Below are positions 1-7,383 of a stretch of DNA of 7,889 nucleotides, piece after piece. Made by a program: the position numbers and the translations under genes. Position 1 is the stretch's first letter, and each line of letters begins with the position of its first letter. Source of the stretch: an uncultured Phycisphaerales bacterium (GTDB taxonomy: Bacteria > Planctomycetota > Phycisphaerae > Phycisphaerales > UBA1924); NCBI GenBank assembly GCA_937891445.1, contig CALAFV010000036.1, positions 1 through 7,889 on the forward strand, written 5' to 3'. The notes beneath the pieces are model-generated. The model searched no databases. It worked only from the letters and a program-made list of their open reading frames with translations, and was not told where the DNA came from.

Positions 1-3000
1 ATGATCGCCAGCGTCCGGTCGCCTTCGAACGGCAGGAACACGCGCTCGCCCGCCATTTCGGCGCGCGAGCCTGGCACGATGCACAGATACTCGTCGTTGG
101 GCTCCATCAGGATGTTCCCGGAGCCCAGGTGGATCCTGTACGTCCGCAGCCGCCCGCGCACGCGCAGGAACTTCTCCTCAAGTTCGCATACGCCCGCGAT
201 CTTCAGCCGCGGCAGCAGCCTCGCGAGCAGGTCGCGCCGGCCTTTGCCCGATTCCTCAAGAGCGCCGAACGAGTAGTTCCACCAGTAATCCCGGAATCGC
301 CCTTCCGGCCCGCCGTCCTCCCACTCCGGGTTGTTCCCCACGCTCGTGACCGACACGAACAGATCGACGTCCCGCATCACTTCGGAGAACGCAAGAGCGG
401 GAACCTCCTCCAGCGGGATGTCGTCGCTCCGTGGCGAGCGAGAGAATAGAACCTGATCAGTTTGAAGATACGTGTAGGCGCCTGCCGTGCCATACAAGTC
501 GTCGCCGATCGGTTGCACGACGTAGTGCGCGTAGAGGTTCCACTTCGGCAGATGCAATACCGGAGGCTCGCCGTATTCCAGCACGAAAAGTGTGTGCTTC
601 CAGCCCCGCTGCTGGCACAGCGCCTGGAACTGGGCCTGCTTGATGATGTGAGCCGCGAAGCGGTTGGAATACGTGCGCGTGCGGCGCTCGGCGTCCGTGA
701 GCACGTAGATCTCGCGGTGCGCCTGCTTGAACGGTTGAACGACCCGGCGCTCCTCCAGCAACGTCCGCCAGGCCAGCACTTCTGACGGGTCGGCCAGCAC
801 CGGGTGCCAGAGCGTCACGGTGTCCGTGTCGCGCGGCTCGAACGCCCTACCGCGGCTGTCGATGAACCCGCCGCCCATCGGCAGCGCATCGGGCGTGCGC
901 CCTTCCCGCGTGAACGACCAGATCAGCCGCCCACCGAGCGCCCCCACCAGCGGGTGGTCGAGATAGCGCGCCCGCCACACCGGGACGGGCCACGAACGCT
1001 GGTCGTGATAGAGCCGCTCGAGCCGGTCCTTCTGCGCCACGAGCATCTTGTCGATGTCTGCCCCCGCCTGCTTCAGGGCCGCGAGCGTCTCCTTGTGCTC
1101 CTTCTTGACGGCCTCGGGGACCGTCTTGCGGACCTGGCCCTTCTCGTCCAGCACGCGCAGGTCCGTCTCGCTGCCGTCGATGACCAGTTCGAGCGTGAAG
1201 TCCCCCGCCTCCTCGCGGATCACACCGCCGCGCTCCAGCCCGAAGTCCGGCACGGCGATCTCGTGCAACTCGTCCGTGGTCATGTTCAGCCGCCGCGCCA
1301 ACTTGTCGAGGGCGCCGTCAAGCACCTTCTTCGCCGTGCCGAACTTGACGAGCTGGCGCACGCGCGACAACTGCCCCAGCGCTTCGGGCGTGGTCATCTG
1401 CGACAGCGCCCACACCGCCGCCGTCCCCGGCTTGATGCACCGCGCCCCCACGCCCGGAACCATCTTGTAGCACGCCATCGCCAGGTCGCCCAGCGCCTGC
1501 GCCGCTCGCGGCGAATCCAGCGCCGCGGCGCACCATGCCAGCCCCTTGAGCACGTCCGCCGCTCTGTCCGACGGCACGGATGAGTCCCGCCCCTCGATCT
1601 TCCCGCCCGGCCACGCCGGCCGCGGCTTGCCGACCAGGGCGAACCACTCGGCCAGCGTGCGCTCCAGCACTGCGGGCGCGATCCGCCCGCGCAGCTCCTC
1701 CGCGGCCTTGAGCCACTTGCCCGACGGCTGCCCGCCCGAGGCCAGTTCGCAGTGGCGCAGCAGCGCCAGCCACGCCTCGCGCTGGTCCGGCTTCATCGCC
1801 CCCAGGTCCGCGTACGCCCGGTCCGACCAGCGCTCGCCGAGTTCCAGCGGGAACCCCGGGCTGATCCCCAACCGCTTATCAAACTCCGCGACCGGCGCCC
1901 GCGACTGGGAATCTCTGGCCCGCGCCACGTGCTCGCGGAAACGGAGCAGCGCCAGCAGAAGCGAATCATCCGCCTTCGGCAGCAGCGCCGGCGCGTGCGC
2001 CAGCACGAACTCGACGCACGGAGCGGTCTCGATGTAGAGGTACTCGAACGCCCTCACGCGGCTCATGGCCTCGCAATACTCTGCGAGCGCCCCGGCGTCG
2101 GGCTTGTACCTCGCCTCGATCGCAAGGTCGTGCAGCGCCACAGCCGCCTGTGCCCCCTGAAAGAATCGCTCCGCGCGTCGGTTACCAAAGTCCAGTTTGA
2201 TCTGTCGGCGAGAGAGCGCCGACACAACCCCTGCCGCGAGCGCGGCCCCACGCATGCCAAGTTTGGCAACCGCGGGCAGAGCGTCCCGCGCCAGAGCCTT
2301 GGCCCGCTCGTCGGAGGCTATCGACGCCGGTGCGGCCGTCAGCATGCTGTTGACCGCCTCGAGCGCCGACCGCTCGGCACGCGCCACCGCTGCAAGATCA
2401 AACCTCGCCGCGCCCCGATCGTCGTCCTCAGCCGGCAGCACGAGCGCCTCAAGCAACCGATCGGCCAGACACGGCGCCGTGGGCGCGCGGAGCGATCCGC
2501 GATCGGCCAGGACGCGATCCAGCCGCGACGGCTCGTGAGCAAGCCGTCCCCCCTTGCCGCCCCCGCCTGCAACCGGCGCCGCAGTCCCCTCTTGCCCCAC
2601 ACCCTCGATGAGGGAAAGCAGACGCTGCCGCTCCTTGCGGTGGTACTCCCGATCCAGCGAATCGCGGTATGTCCGAACCGCCTTGACGAGGCGGGCATTC
2701 ATTTCGCTCGACTTACACCACCGCTCAAGGAAGTTCGTCACCACCGCCTCGGACACTTTGAACGCCTTGCCCTTGACGATCGCCTCAAGCAGTTCCGCCA
2801 GTGCATCGGCAGGCAGCGGCAGAGCGCGTCGAAGGAGCATGTTGACCAGCAGATCAACAGCGAACGAAGAACGCCCACCGCCGCGTGCAAACTCCGCGGC
2901 CGCAAGGCCGACCATTTCCACCTGCGTCTCGACGGGCGCCCCGAGCACCGCCTTCGTCTCCGGCGCGGCGGCCAGCTTCTTGGGCGAGAAATACAGCGGC

Positions 3001-3176
3001 CAGGGGTCGCGACCGGTGCTGTTCGCCGCTCGCGTGAACTCCCTGTAGAGCTTCCTGGCGTTCCCACCTCCTCCGGTGCCACCGTTCTCCGCCGCTTTAG
3101 CCGATCCCTTGCCCACCGCCCCGCGCCCGGCGGACCGCGAAACACGCCTGGCGCCCTGCTTCCTCACCTCCGCCAC
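1..3176 (-). CDS. DUF4132 domain-containing giant protein (3' end outside window)
   Basis: The frame is open without interruption from a GTG at 3176 to base 1: 1058 codons, with the C-terminus beyond the window. The C-terminal third matches the DUF4132 family (the family of E. coli YehI): VPDFGL at about 643, a strand-rich start FTLELVIDG at about 660, GALGGRLIWSF at 745-755, QPFKQAHREIY at 814-824, SNRFAAH at about 838-844, VTSVGNNP at 943-950, YWWNYSFGALE from 964, and FLPFEGDRT near the end. Family members usually finish a few dozen residues after this last motif. Residues 45-640 look alpha-helical and repeat-like, including GTAAVWALS at 584-592. The first 40 residues are basic and Gly-rich, probably disordered. 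I see no WGR domain at the N-terminus. There is no ATG near the front, so the start is uncertain: GTG 3176, 3167 or 3116 are all possible. With GTG 3176 it overlaps the upstream ORF by 80 bases. The molecular function of the family is not established. Confidence 0.93.
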   Translation of the reverse strand, partial: MAEVRKQGARRVSRSAGRGAVGKGSAKAAENGGTGGGGNARKLYREFTRAANSTGRDPWPLYFSPKKLAAAPETKAVLGAPVETQVEMVGLAAAEFARGGGRSSFAVDLLVNMLLRRALPLPADALAELLEAIVKGKAFKVSEAVVTNFLERWCKSSEMNARLVKAVRTYRDSLDREYHRKERQRLLSLIEGVGQEGTAAPVAGGGGKGGRLAHEPSRLDRVLADRGSLRAPTAPCLADRLLEALVLPAEDDDRGAARFDLAAVARAERSALEAVNSMLTAAPASIASDERAKALARDALPAVAKLGMRGAALAAGVVSALSRRQIKLDFGNRRAERFFQGAQAAVALHDLAIEARYKPDAGALAEYCEAMSRVRAFEYLYIETAPCVEFVLAHAPALLPKADDSLLLALLRFREHVARARDSQSRAPVAEFDKRLGISPGFPLELGERWSDRAYADLGAMKPDQREAWLALLRHCELASGGQPSGKWLKAAEELRGRIAPAVLERTLAEWFALVGKPRPAWPGGKIEGRDSSVPSDRAADVLKGLAWCAAALDSPRAAQALGDLAMACYKMVPGVGARCIKPGTAAVWALSQMTTPEALGQLSRVRQLVKFGTAKKVLDGALDKLARRLNMTTDELHEIAVPDFGLERGGVIREEAGDFTLELVIDGSETDLRVLDEKGQVRKTVPEAVKKEHKETLAALKQAGADIDKMLVAQKDRLERLYHDQRSWPVPVWRARYLDHPLVGALGGRLIWSFTREGRTPDALPMGGGFIDSRGRAFEPRDTDTVTLWHPVLADPSEVLAWRTLLEERRVVQPFKQAHREIYVLTDAERRTRTYSNRFAAHIIKQAQFQALCQQRGWKHTLFVLEYGEPPVLHLPKWNLYAHYVVQPIGDDLYGTAGAYTYLQTDQVLFSRSPRSDDIPLEEVPALAFSEVMRDVDLFVSVTSVGNNPEWEDGGPEGRFRDYWWNYSFGALEESGKGRRDLLARLLPRLKIAGVCELEEKFLRVRGRLRTYRIHLGSGNILMEPNDEYLCIVPGSRAEMAGERVFLPFEGDRTLAI

Positions 3177-3579
3177 GCCTCACCCCCCCCACCAGCGGCA
3201 CCAGCCGCAGGAACGACACCTCCGTCCCCCGGCCGATCTCGATCGTCTCCTCCAGGCTCGTCGCCTGGCGGTCCCCCACCAGCACGAGCACCCGCCCGGC
3301 CTCGAACGCCTCGCACGCCTTTTCGTACTGCGTCTTCCAGTTGATCTCCCGCCCCGGCTTGAGCCTGTACCCGTTGAGTGCCACCTCCGCGTCGGTCGGC
3401 TGCACCAGTCCGCGGAACGCCCCCGCCTTTTCGCGGTTGTAGTCCTGCACCTCCTGATACACCCGCTCGCGGATCAACTCACGGACCGTGATCCGCTCCG
3501 TCGGGAACTCCAGTTCGAACGACCGATCCACCGTCCCGGCGAGGGACTCATCGCGGACCGTCAGCGTGGCTGCCGCCAT
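3097..3579 (-). CDS. Small candidate ubiquitin-like (beta-grasp) protein with internal LVGG
   Basis: The ATG at 3579 is chosen because GGGAGG lies five bases upstream; a longer in-frame GTG at 3696 lacks such support. As written the ORF gives 160 residues. The pattern suggests a beta-grasp fold: strand ATLTVRDESL (4-13), strand RSFELEFPTERI, helix TVRELIRERVYQEVQDY (31-47), an insertion with an FRGLVQPTDAE segment, then VLVLVGDRQATSLEETIEI and a last strand EVSFLRLVPLVGG ending at residue 132. That last half resembles the ubiquitin order (hydrophobic strand, G-[KD]-[QR], short loop, strand, Gly-Gly) and the Gly-Gly end of MoaD and ThiS. From memory, and not checked, relatives beside DUF4132 genes end in LVPLVGG. 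The 28 residues after Gly-Gly are Arg/Gly-rich and look like a shifted frame. It sits directly before the DUF4132 gene. The CDS is near certain; the fold assignment is inference at about 0.6. Confidence 0.85.
   Translation of the reverse strand: MAAATLTVRDESLAGTVDRSFELEFPTERITVRELIRERVYQEVQDYNREKAGAFRGLVQPTDAEVALNGYRLKPGREINWKTQYEKACEAFEAGRVLVLVGDRQATSLEETIEIGRGTEVSFLRLVPLVGGVRRGGGEEAGRQACFAVRRARGGGQGIG
3183..3190 (-). repeat. Eight-G homopolymer at the end of the small gene
   Basis: On the minus strand this run encodes the two glycines of LVGG and then shifts what follows. In the small gene's frame it reads through as Val-Arg-Arg. With seven G's the next codon after Gly-Gly would be the TGA that now sits in the +1 frame at 3182-3180. 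The run also lies six bases before the GTG at 3176, so it may act as a weak ribosome-binding element for the DUF4132 gene. Assembly error, natural length variation and programmed slippage are all possible. Confidence 0.8.
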
Positions 3580-3583
3580 CGGG

Positions 3584-3590
3584 ACCTCCC
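3584..3590 (-). promoter_or_regulatory. Ribosome binding site of the small beta-grasp gene
   Basis: GGGAGGT stands four bases before the ATG at 3579. It is the best Shine-Dalgarno match seen in the window and fixes the start, against the upstream in-frame GTG at 3696. Confidence 0.7.
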
Positions 3591-3653
3591 GGCCTGGGGC
3601 CGTGCGGGCAAGTGGGAATGTGAACGCCGAACCACCCCCAGCCCGGCCATCCC

Positions 3654-3659
3654 AATGTA
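3654..3659 (-). promoter_or_regulatory. Possible -10 box (TACATT) for the small gene and DUF4132 gene
   Basis: In the roughly 150-base gap before the small gene the minus strand reads GTGTGGTACATTGGG. TACATT matches the sigma-70 -10 consensus at most positions and stands out as A/T-rich in very GC-rich DNA. No good -35 is visible 16-18 bases upstream. It lies 74 bases before the ATG. If real, the two left-hand genes are transcribed separately from the glycosyltransferase genes. Confidence 0.35.
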
Positions 3660-3728
3660 CCACACCCCCCGCCGGCGCGGAAGCCGCCGTCCACAAGAGC
3701 GAGGATCACCCGCCCCGCCGCCGCAGGC

Positions 3729-5543
3729 TCAAAGCCCCTCGGCCTCCGAACCAGCCGATGACCGCCAATCCCCGTCCGCCAGGTCCCCCGCCGGTGGCAC
3801 CGGGTACGGGTCGTGCCACGGCAGCGGCAACTCCCGGGGCCACGGCGGCTGCGGCGGCTCGCGGAACTTGTCCGGGTCGATCAGCCCGTCCAGCCGCCCC
3901 AGTTGCATCGCCACGATCGACCGCCACCGCTCGCGTGACCAGATCGGGCCACGCGTGATCAACAGCAGGTGGTCGTAGTACCGCGCCAGGTCCGGATCCT
4001 CCAGCAGGTTCCGCCCCGTGCGCTGCGTCTGCATGTACCCCTTCGGCACCATCCGCGTGAGGTGCCCCGGGCGGAAGTTGTTGCGGTAGTACGGCGGCAG
4101 CCGGGCCAGCAGCGGGTCCGCCAGCGCGTTGACGTCGATGTAGTGGAACAACGGCCCGCTGTAGTACCCCCACATGCCGATGGCGTGCCCGATGAACACG
4201 CCGCCGTCCGGATACTCGCGTTTCCGATCCAGAGCCACGCGAATCCTGACAAAGTCCGGCGGCACCAACCCGGTGTCGTACACCAGCCACGCCAGCGCGA
4301 GCGCCTGCGCGTAATACAGCCGCTCGTCCCCCGTCCCGCGGTGCCGGTGAATCTCGCGGTACGACTCCTGCGGATTCCACCCCGTCGGCACCTTCAGCGG
4401 CCCCATCGGCATCGCGAGCCCGATCCCCGCGGCCGCCACCATCCCCGCACGCCACACCCACACCCCGCTGCCTCCGTGCCCTTCCGCCGGCCCCCGCCTC
4501 CCAACCGTCAGCACCAGCAGGCACAGCCCTGCAACAAACGGCGCGGCCACGAACCGCACCGACATGAAGTCCCCGCCGACGCGCACCACGTACGCCAGGT
4601 ACGCCAGCACCCCCACTGCCGCCGCCGCCGGCATCAGCCGCCGCGTGCGCACCGCGCACACCACCCCCGCCGCAAGCCCCGCCACCGCCACGGCAAGCGA
4701 CACCGGATCGCTCGCCGCCGCGTTGGCCAGGTAAAACACGCCGCGCCGCACGACCTGCGGCGTCGGCACATCCATCGCCAGTTTCGCGTACGCCGTGTTG
4801 GGCAGGAAGAACCCGTAGTACACCAGCGAGAACAACAGCCACGCCGCCAGCGGCGCCTGTCCCAGCGCCGCCGCCGCAAGATGCCGCACGCTCCGGCCGC
4901 GCAGCACCTCCGCCCCCACCACCGGCGCCGCAAACAGCACCAGGTCCATCCGGTTGAGCATCAGCAGCGACGCCAGCAGCGACAACCGCAGCGTCCGCCG
5001 CGCGGACGGCGCCTCATCCGCATCGCGCAGCGCCGTCACCAGCAGCAGCACCAGCAGCAGATGCGACAGCGAGTTCTCCAACCCCGACGTGGAGAAATCG
5101 ACGAACCCCTTGGAGGTCGCCATCGCGACCGCCGCGAACCCCGCCGCCCATCCCCCCCACGCCCCCCGCGCCGCCGCCCGCAGAATCACCGCCGCCGCCG
5201 CCATGGACACGGCGATGCACACCGCCAGCGTCGTGTAGTACGGCTCCCGCGTCACCGCGTACGGCACACACAGAACCAGTTGCCACAGCGGGCACGTGAA
5301 CGCCTGCACGCGCTCCGCCACGTTCCACCGCAGCCCGTAGCCATTGACCAGGTTGTCCGCGTACCGCAGCAGGATGTACGCGTCGTCGCACATCCACGCG
5401 TTGATCGTGATCACCAGCGCCACCAGCCCCAAACCCAGCCCCGCGACGATCCGCGCTGCCCGCCCCTCCGGCACGGCGCGCAGCAGCCCCCGGCGCTCCC
5501 CCGCCGCCGCAGCCTCCCGCGCTTGCCCGCCGCCTGGCTCCAT
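3729..5543 (-). CDS. GT-C type membrane glycosyltransferase, AftB-like, downstream paralog
   Basis: The protein is 604 residues from the ATG at 5543, supported by GGAG seven bases upstream; a GTG at 5567 would add eight residues. It starts with a charged cytoplasmic tail and a first membrane span (about 30-50), followed at once by CDDAYILLRYAD (52-63). This is the Asp-Asp motif in the first outer loop of GT-C enzymes, where an acidic residue is catalytic. NGYGLRWNVAERVQAFTCPLW (68-86, shown without gaps in the protein) resembles the AftB arabinofuranosyltransferase family, as does VGGDFM (322-327). About ten further spans run to residue 380. The soluble C-terminal domain carries GYYSGP (459-464), NALADPLLARLPPYY (472-486), RPGHLTR and TRGPIWSRERW. 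The final 44 residues are Pro-rich and absent from the paralog. It likely transfers a sugar from a polyprenyl-phosphate carrier outside the membrane; donor and acceptor are unknown. Confidence 0.85.
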   Translation of the reverse strand: MEPGGGQAREAAAAGERRGLLRAVPEGRAARIVAGLGLGLVALVITINAWMCDDAYILLRYADNLVNGYGLRWNVAERVQAFTCPLWQLVLCVPYAVTREPYYTTLAVCIAVSMAAAAVILRAAARGAWGGWAAGFAAVAMATSKGFVDFSTSGLENSLSHLLLVLLLVTALRDADEAPSARRTLRLSLLASLLMLNRMDLVLFAAPVVGAEVLRGRSVRHLAAAALGQAPLAAWLLFSLVYYGFFLPNTAYAKLAMDVPTPQVVRRGVFYLANAAASDPVSLAVAVAGLAAGVVCAVRTRRLMPAAAAVGVLAYLAYVVRVGGDFMSVRFVAAPFVAGLCLLVLTVGRRGPAEGHGGSGVWVWRAGMVAAAGIGLAMPMGPLKVPTGWNPQESYREIHRHRGTGDERLYYAQALALAWLVYDTGLVPPDFVRIRVALDRKREYPDGGVFIGHAIGMWGYYSGPLFHYIDVNALADPLLARLPPYYRNNFRPGHLTRMVPKGYMQTQRTGRNLLEDPDLARYYDHLLLITRGPIWSRERWRSIVAMQLGRLDGLIDPDKFREPPQPPWPRELPLPWHDPYPVPPAGDLADGDWRSSAGSEAEGL

Positions 5544-5550
5544 CAGAACA

Positions 5551-5555
5551 CTCCG
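5551..5555 (-). promoter_or_regulatory. Ribosome binding site deciding the downstream glycosyltransferase start
   Basis: CGGAG lies seven bases before the ATG at 5543. It favours this start over the upstream in-frame GTG at 5567. The site is within the 37-base gap after the stop codon of the preceding paralog, which fits co-translation in one operon. Confidence 0.55.
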
Positions 5556-5580
5556 TCCGACGCCCACGCATCCGTGGGCC

Positions 5581-7359
5581 CTACCGGCCGCCTCCCCGCG
5601 GCGGCAGGCGGTAGCGATCGTGGATGATCAGATCGTCGTACTCGCCCCGCATCATCCCCACGATCGTCCGCCACCGCTCCCCGCTCCAGATCGGCCCGCG
5701 CGTCACCACGCACAGCCGGTCATAGAACCGTGCCAGTTCCGGGTCCTTGATCACGTTCCGCCCCGTCTCCAGCGTCTCCTGGTACCCGAACGGGATCGCC
5801 CGCCCCAGGTGCCCCGGATGGAAGTCGTCACGCAACCGCGGCATGATCCGCGCCAGCAGCGGGTCGGCCAGCGCATACGGGTCGATGAAGTACACCCCCG
5901 GCCCCGCGTAGTAACCACGGTACCCGATGTTGGCGACCACCAGCACCGTGCCGTCCGGCAGCCCGCGGAAGTTGTCGAACACGTTCGTCCGCGTGACGTG
6001 CTGCCCGCGCGTCGGCTCGTACAGCAGCGCCGTGAGCCAACTCCCCGGCGCGTAGAACCGCCGCTCATCCGCGATGCGGTCCCACTGCTTGATGTCCACC
6101 CACGCGCGCGCCGGCCCATCCCCGTCCATCCCCGACCCCACCGGGCTCCGCGGCATGACCAGCCCCAGCACCGTCGCCGCCACCGCCCCGACCATCCACG
6201 CCTGCCGCGGCAGCCGCGCGGGCGCCGACCGCAGCAGCACCACCACCGACACCACCAGCGGCGCTGTCAGGAACCGCCCCGACATGAAATCCCCCCCGAT
6301 CTTCACCACGTACGCCACATACAGCACCACCCCCGCGGCCAGCGCCACCGGGATCAGCCGCCGCGACAGCACGCCCGCCGCGACCCCCAGCGCGATCATC
6401 GTCAGCGTGATCGGGTCCCACGCCAGCGAGTTGTGCAGGTAGTTCAGCCCCCGCGGAATCAGCATCGACGCCGGGTAGTCCGTGTTCAGTTTCGCGTAGT
6501 ACGTGTTGGGGAGCATGAACCCGTAGTACACCAGTGCGAATACCAGCCACAGCAGCAGCGGCGCCTGCCCCGCCGCCAGCACCGCCGCCGTCCGCACCCG
6601 CATCGACCGCACGAGCACCGCGCCAAGCACCGGCCCCACCAGCAGCAGCGCATCCAGCCGGTTCAGCAGCACCAGCGACGCCACCAGCGACAGCGCCAGC
6701 GGCCGCCGCCACCACCCTCTCGCCTCTCCCTCCGCAACCGCCTCTGCTCCACCTTCCGTCCCCTCCCGCAGTGCCAGCAGCGCAAAGCCCGCCAGCAGCA
6801 GGAACATCAGCGCGTTCTCCAGCCCGCTCGTCGAATAGTCAACGAACGCCTTGGAGACCGTCAGCGCAATCCCCGCAAAAACCGCCTGCCACGCCGTCCT
6901 GGCCCCGCGCGACACGATCAGCCAGAACGCCCCCACCGACGCCGCCAGGCACAGCACCAGCCCCGTGAAGTACGCCTCGCGCGTCACGCTGTGGGCGACG
7001 CACAGCACCAGTTGCCAGAGCGGGCACGTGAACACCTGCACCCGCTCGGCCACATTCCACCGCAGCCCGTACCCATTCGCGAAGTTGTCCGCGACGCGGT
7101 ACAGGATGTACGCATCATCGCACGTCCACGCGTTGCTGATCGCCACCAGCGCGAACAGCCCCACCAGCGCCGGCACGAGCCACCGCGGCCGTTCGCTGCG
7201 CTCATCCCCGCCCCCGGCGTGCGCCGCTGCGGAGGTCTTCTCGGGGGGAACGGGCCGCGTCGCGGCGGCGCTCGGCTCTCGGCGGTGTTTGGACGGCACG
7301 GGGCGGATTGTAAGCCGCCGTGCGCTGCGGACCGCCCCCTCCGCCCCGCTCCCGAGCAT
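5581..7359 (-). CDS. GT-C type membrane glycosyltransferase, AftB-like, upstream paralog
   Basis: This gives 592 residues from the ATG at 7359. A GTG at 7299 would shorten the cytoplasmic tail to about the length seen in the paralog, and neither start has a good ribosome binding site. The first span (about 60-78) is followed by CDDAYILYRVAD (80-91) with the Asp pair expected at the GT-C active site, and then the conserved NGYGLRWNVAERVQ segment. Around NAW...VTRE, 44 of 53 residues match the next gene. Further shared motifs are STSGLEN (176-182), LLNRLD, GFMLPNTYYAK (280-290), GGDFM (355-359), GYYAGPGVYFIDPYALADP (482-500), HPGHLGR and TRGPIWSGERW. About ten membrane spans precede a soluble C-terminal domain from residue 403. 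An Ala/Gly/Glu-rich loop lies at about 200-216. The family resemblance is to mycobacterial AftB and relatives; the sugar handled here is unknown. Confidence 0.85.
   Translation of the reverse strand: MLGSGAEGAVRSARRLTIRPVPSKHRREPSAAATRPVPPEKTSAAAHAGGGDERSERPRWLVPALVGLFALVAISNAWTCDDAYILYRVADNFANGYGLRWNVAERVQVFTCPLWQLVLCVAHSVTREAYFTGLVLCLAASVGAFWLIVSRGARTAWQAVFAGIALTVSKAFVDYSTSGLENALMFLLLAGFALLALREGTEGGAEAVAEGEARGWWRRPLALSLVASLVLLNRLDALLLVGPVLGAVLVRSMRVRTAAVLAAGQAPLLLWLVFALVYYGFMLPNTYYAKLNTDYPASMLIPRGLNYLHNSLAWDPITLTMIALGVAAGVLSRRLIPVALAAGVVLYVAYVVKIGGDFMSGRFLTAPLVVSVVVLLRSAPARLPRQAWMVGAVAATVLGLVMPRSPVGSGMDGDGPARAWVDIKQWDRIADERRFYAPGSWLTALLYEPTRGQHVTRTNVFDNFRGLPDGTVLVVANIGYRGYYAGPGVYFIDPYALADPLLARIMPRLRDDFHPGHLGRAIPFGYQETLETGRNVIKDPELARFYDRLCVVTRGPIWSGERWRTIVGMMRGEYDDLIIHDRYRLPPRGGGR
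7302..7319 (-). promoter_or_regulatory. TACAAT -10-like box inside a GGCGG/CCGCC inverted repeat
   Basis: The minus strand reads GGCGGCTTACAATCCGCC: perfect 5-base arms around an 8-base centre that contains TACAAT at 7312-7307. The box is followed seven bases later by an in-frame GTG (7299-7297), where a transcript could begin almost at a start codon. There is no recognisable -35. It lies inside the glycosyltransferase gene if the ATG at 7359 is used, and just before it if the GTG is used. Confidence 0.3.
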
Positions 7360-7383
7360 CCTCAATCTCGTGTTGGTGACGGT

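Noticed and set aside
804..1583. Plus-strand ORF of 259 codons
   Set aside because: Arg/Leu-rich antisense shadow of the DUF4132 domain.
1752..3344. Long plus-strand ORF of 530 codons
   Set aside because: It is Arg/Pro/His-rich with no domain pattern, and lies opposite the DUF4132 frame, which has clear family motifs. It is a shadow of GC-rich coding DNA.
3180..3579. Small protein as MoaD or ThiS sulfur carrier
   Set aside because: It is longer than either, has an insertion after the helix, and no molybdopterin or thiamine pathway gene is in the window. The resemblance is kept only at fold and diglycine level.
3580..3696. In-frame N-terminal extension of the small gene to the GTG at 3696
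   Set aside because: It has no ribosome binding site and low-complexity residues, covers the likely promoter, and the ATG at 3579 has a strong GGGAGG.
3661..3728. Possible terminator after the second glycosyltransferase
   Set aside because: Short GC stems such as CGGCG/CGCCG can be drawn, but there is no U-tract and such stems are common by chance at this base composition.
3969..5627. Long plus-strand ORF of 552 codons
   Set aside because: It is dominated by Arg, His, Pro and Gln and lies antisense to the glycosyltransferase gene with its membrane spans and conserved motifs.
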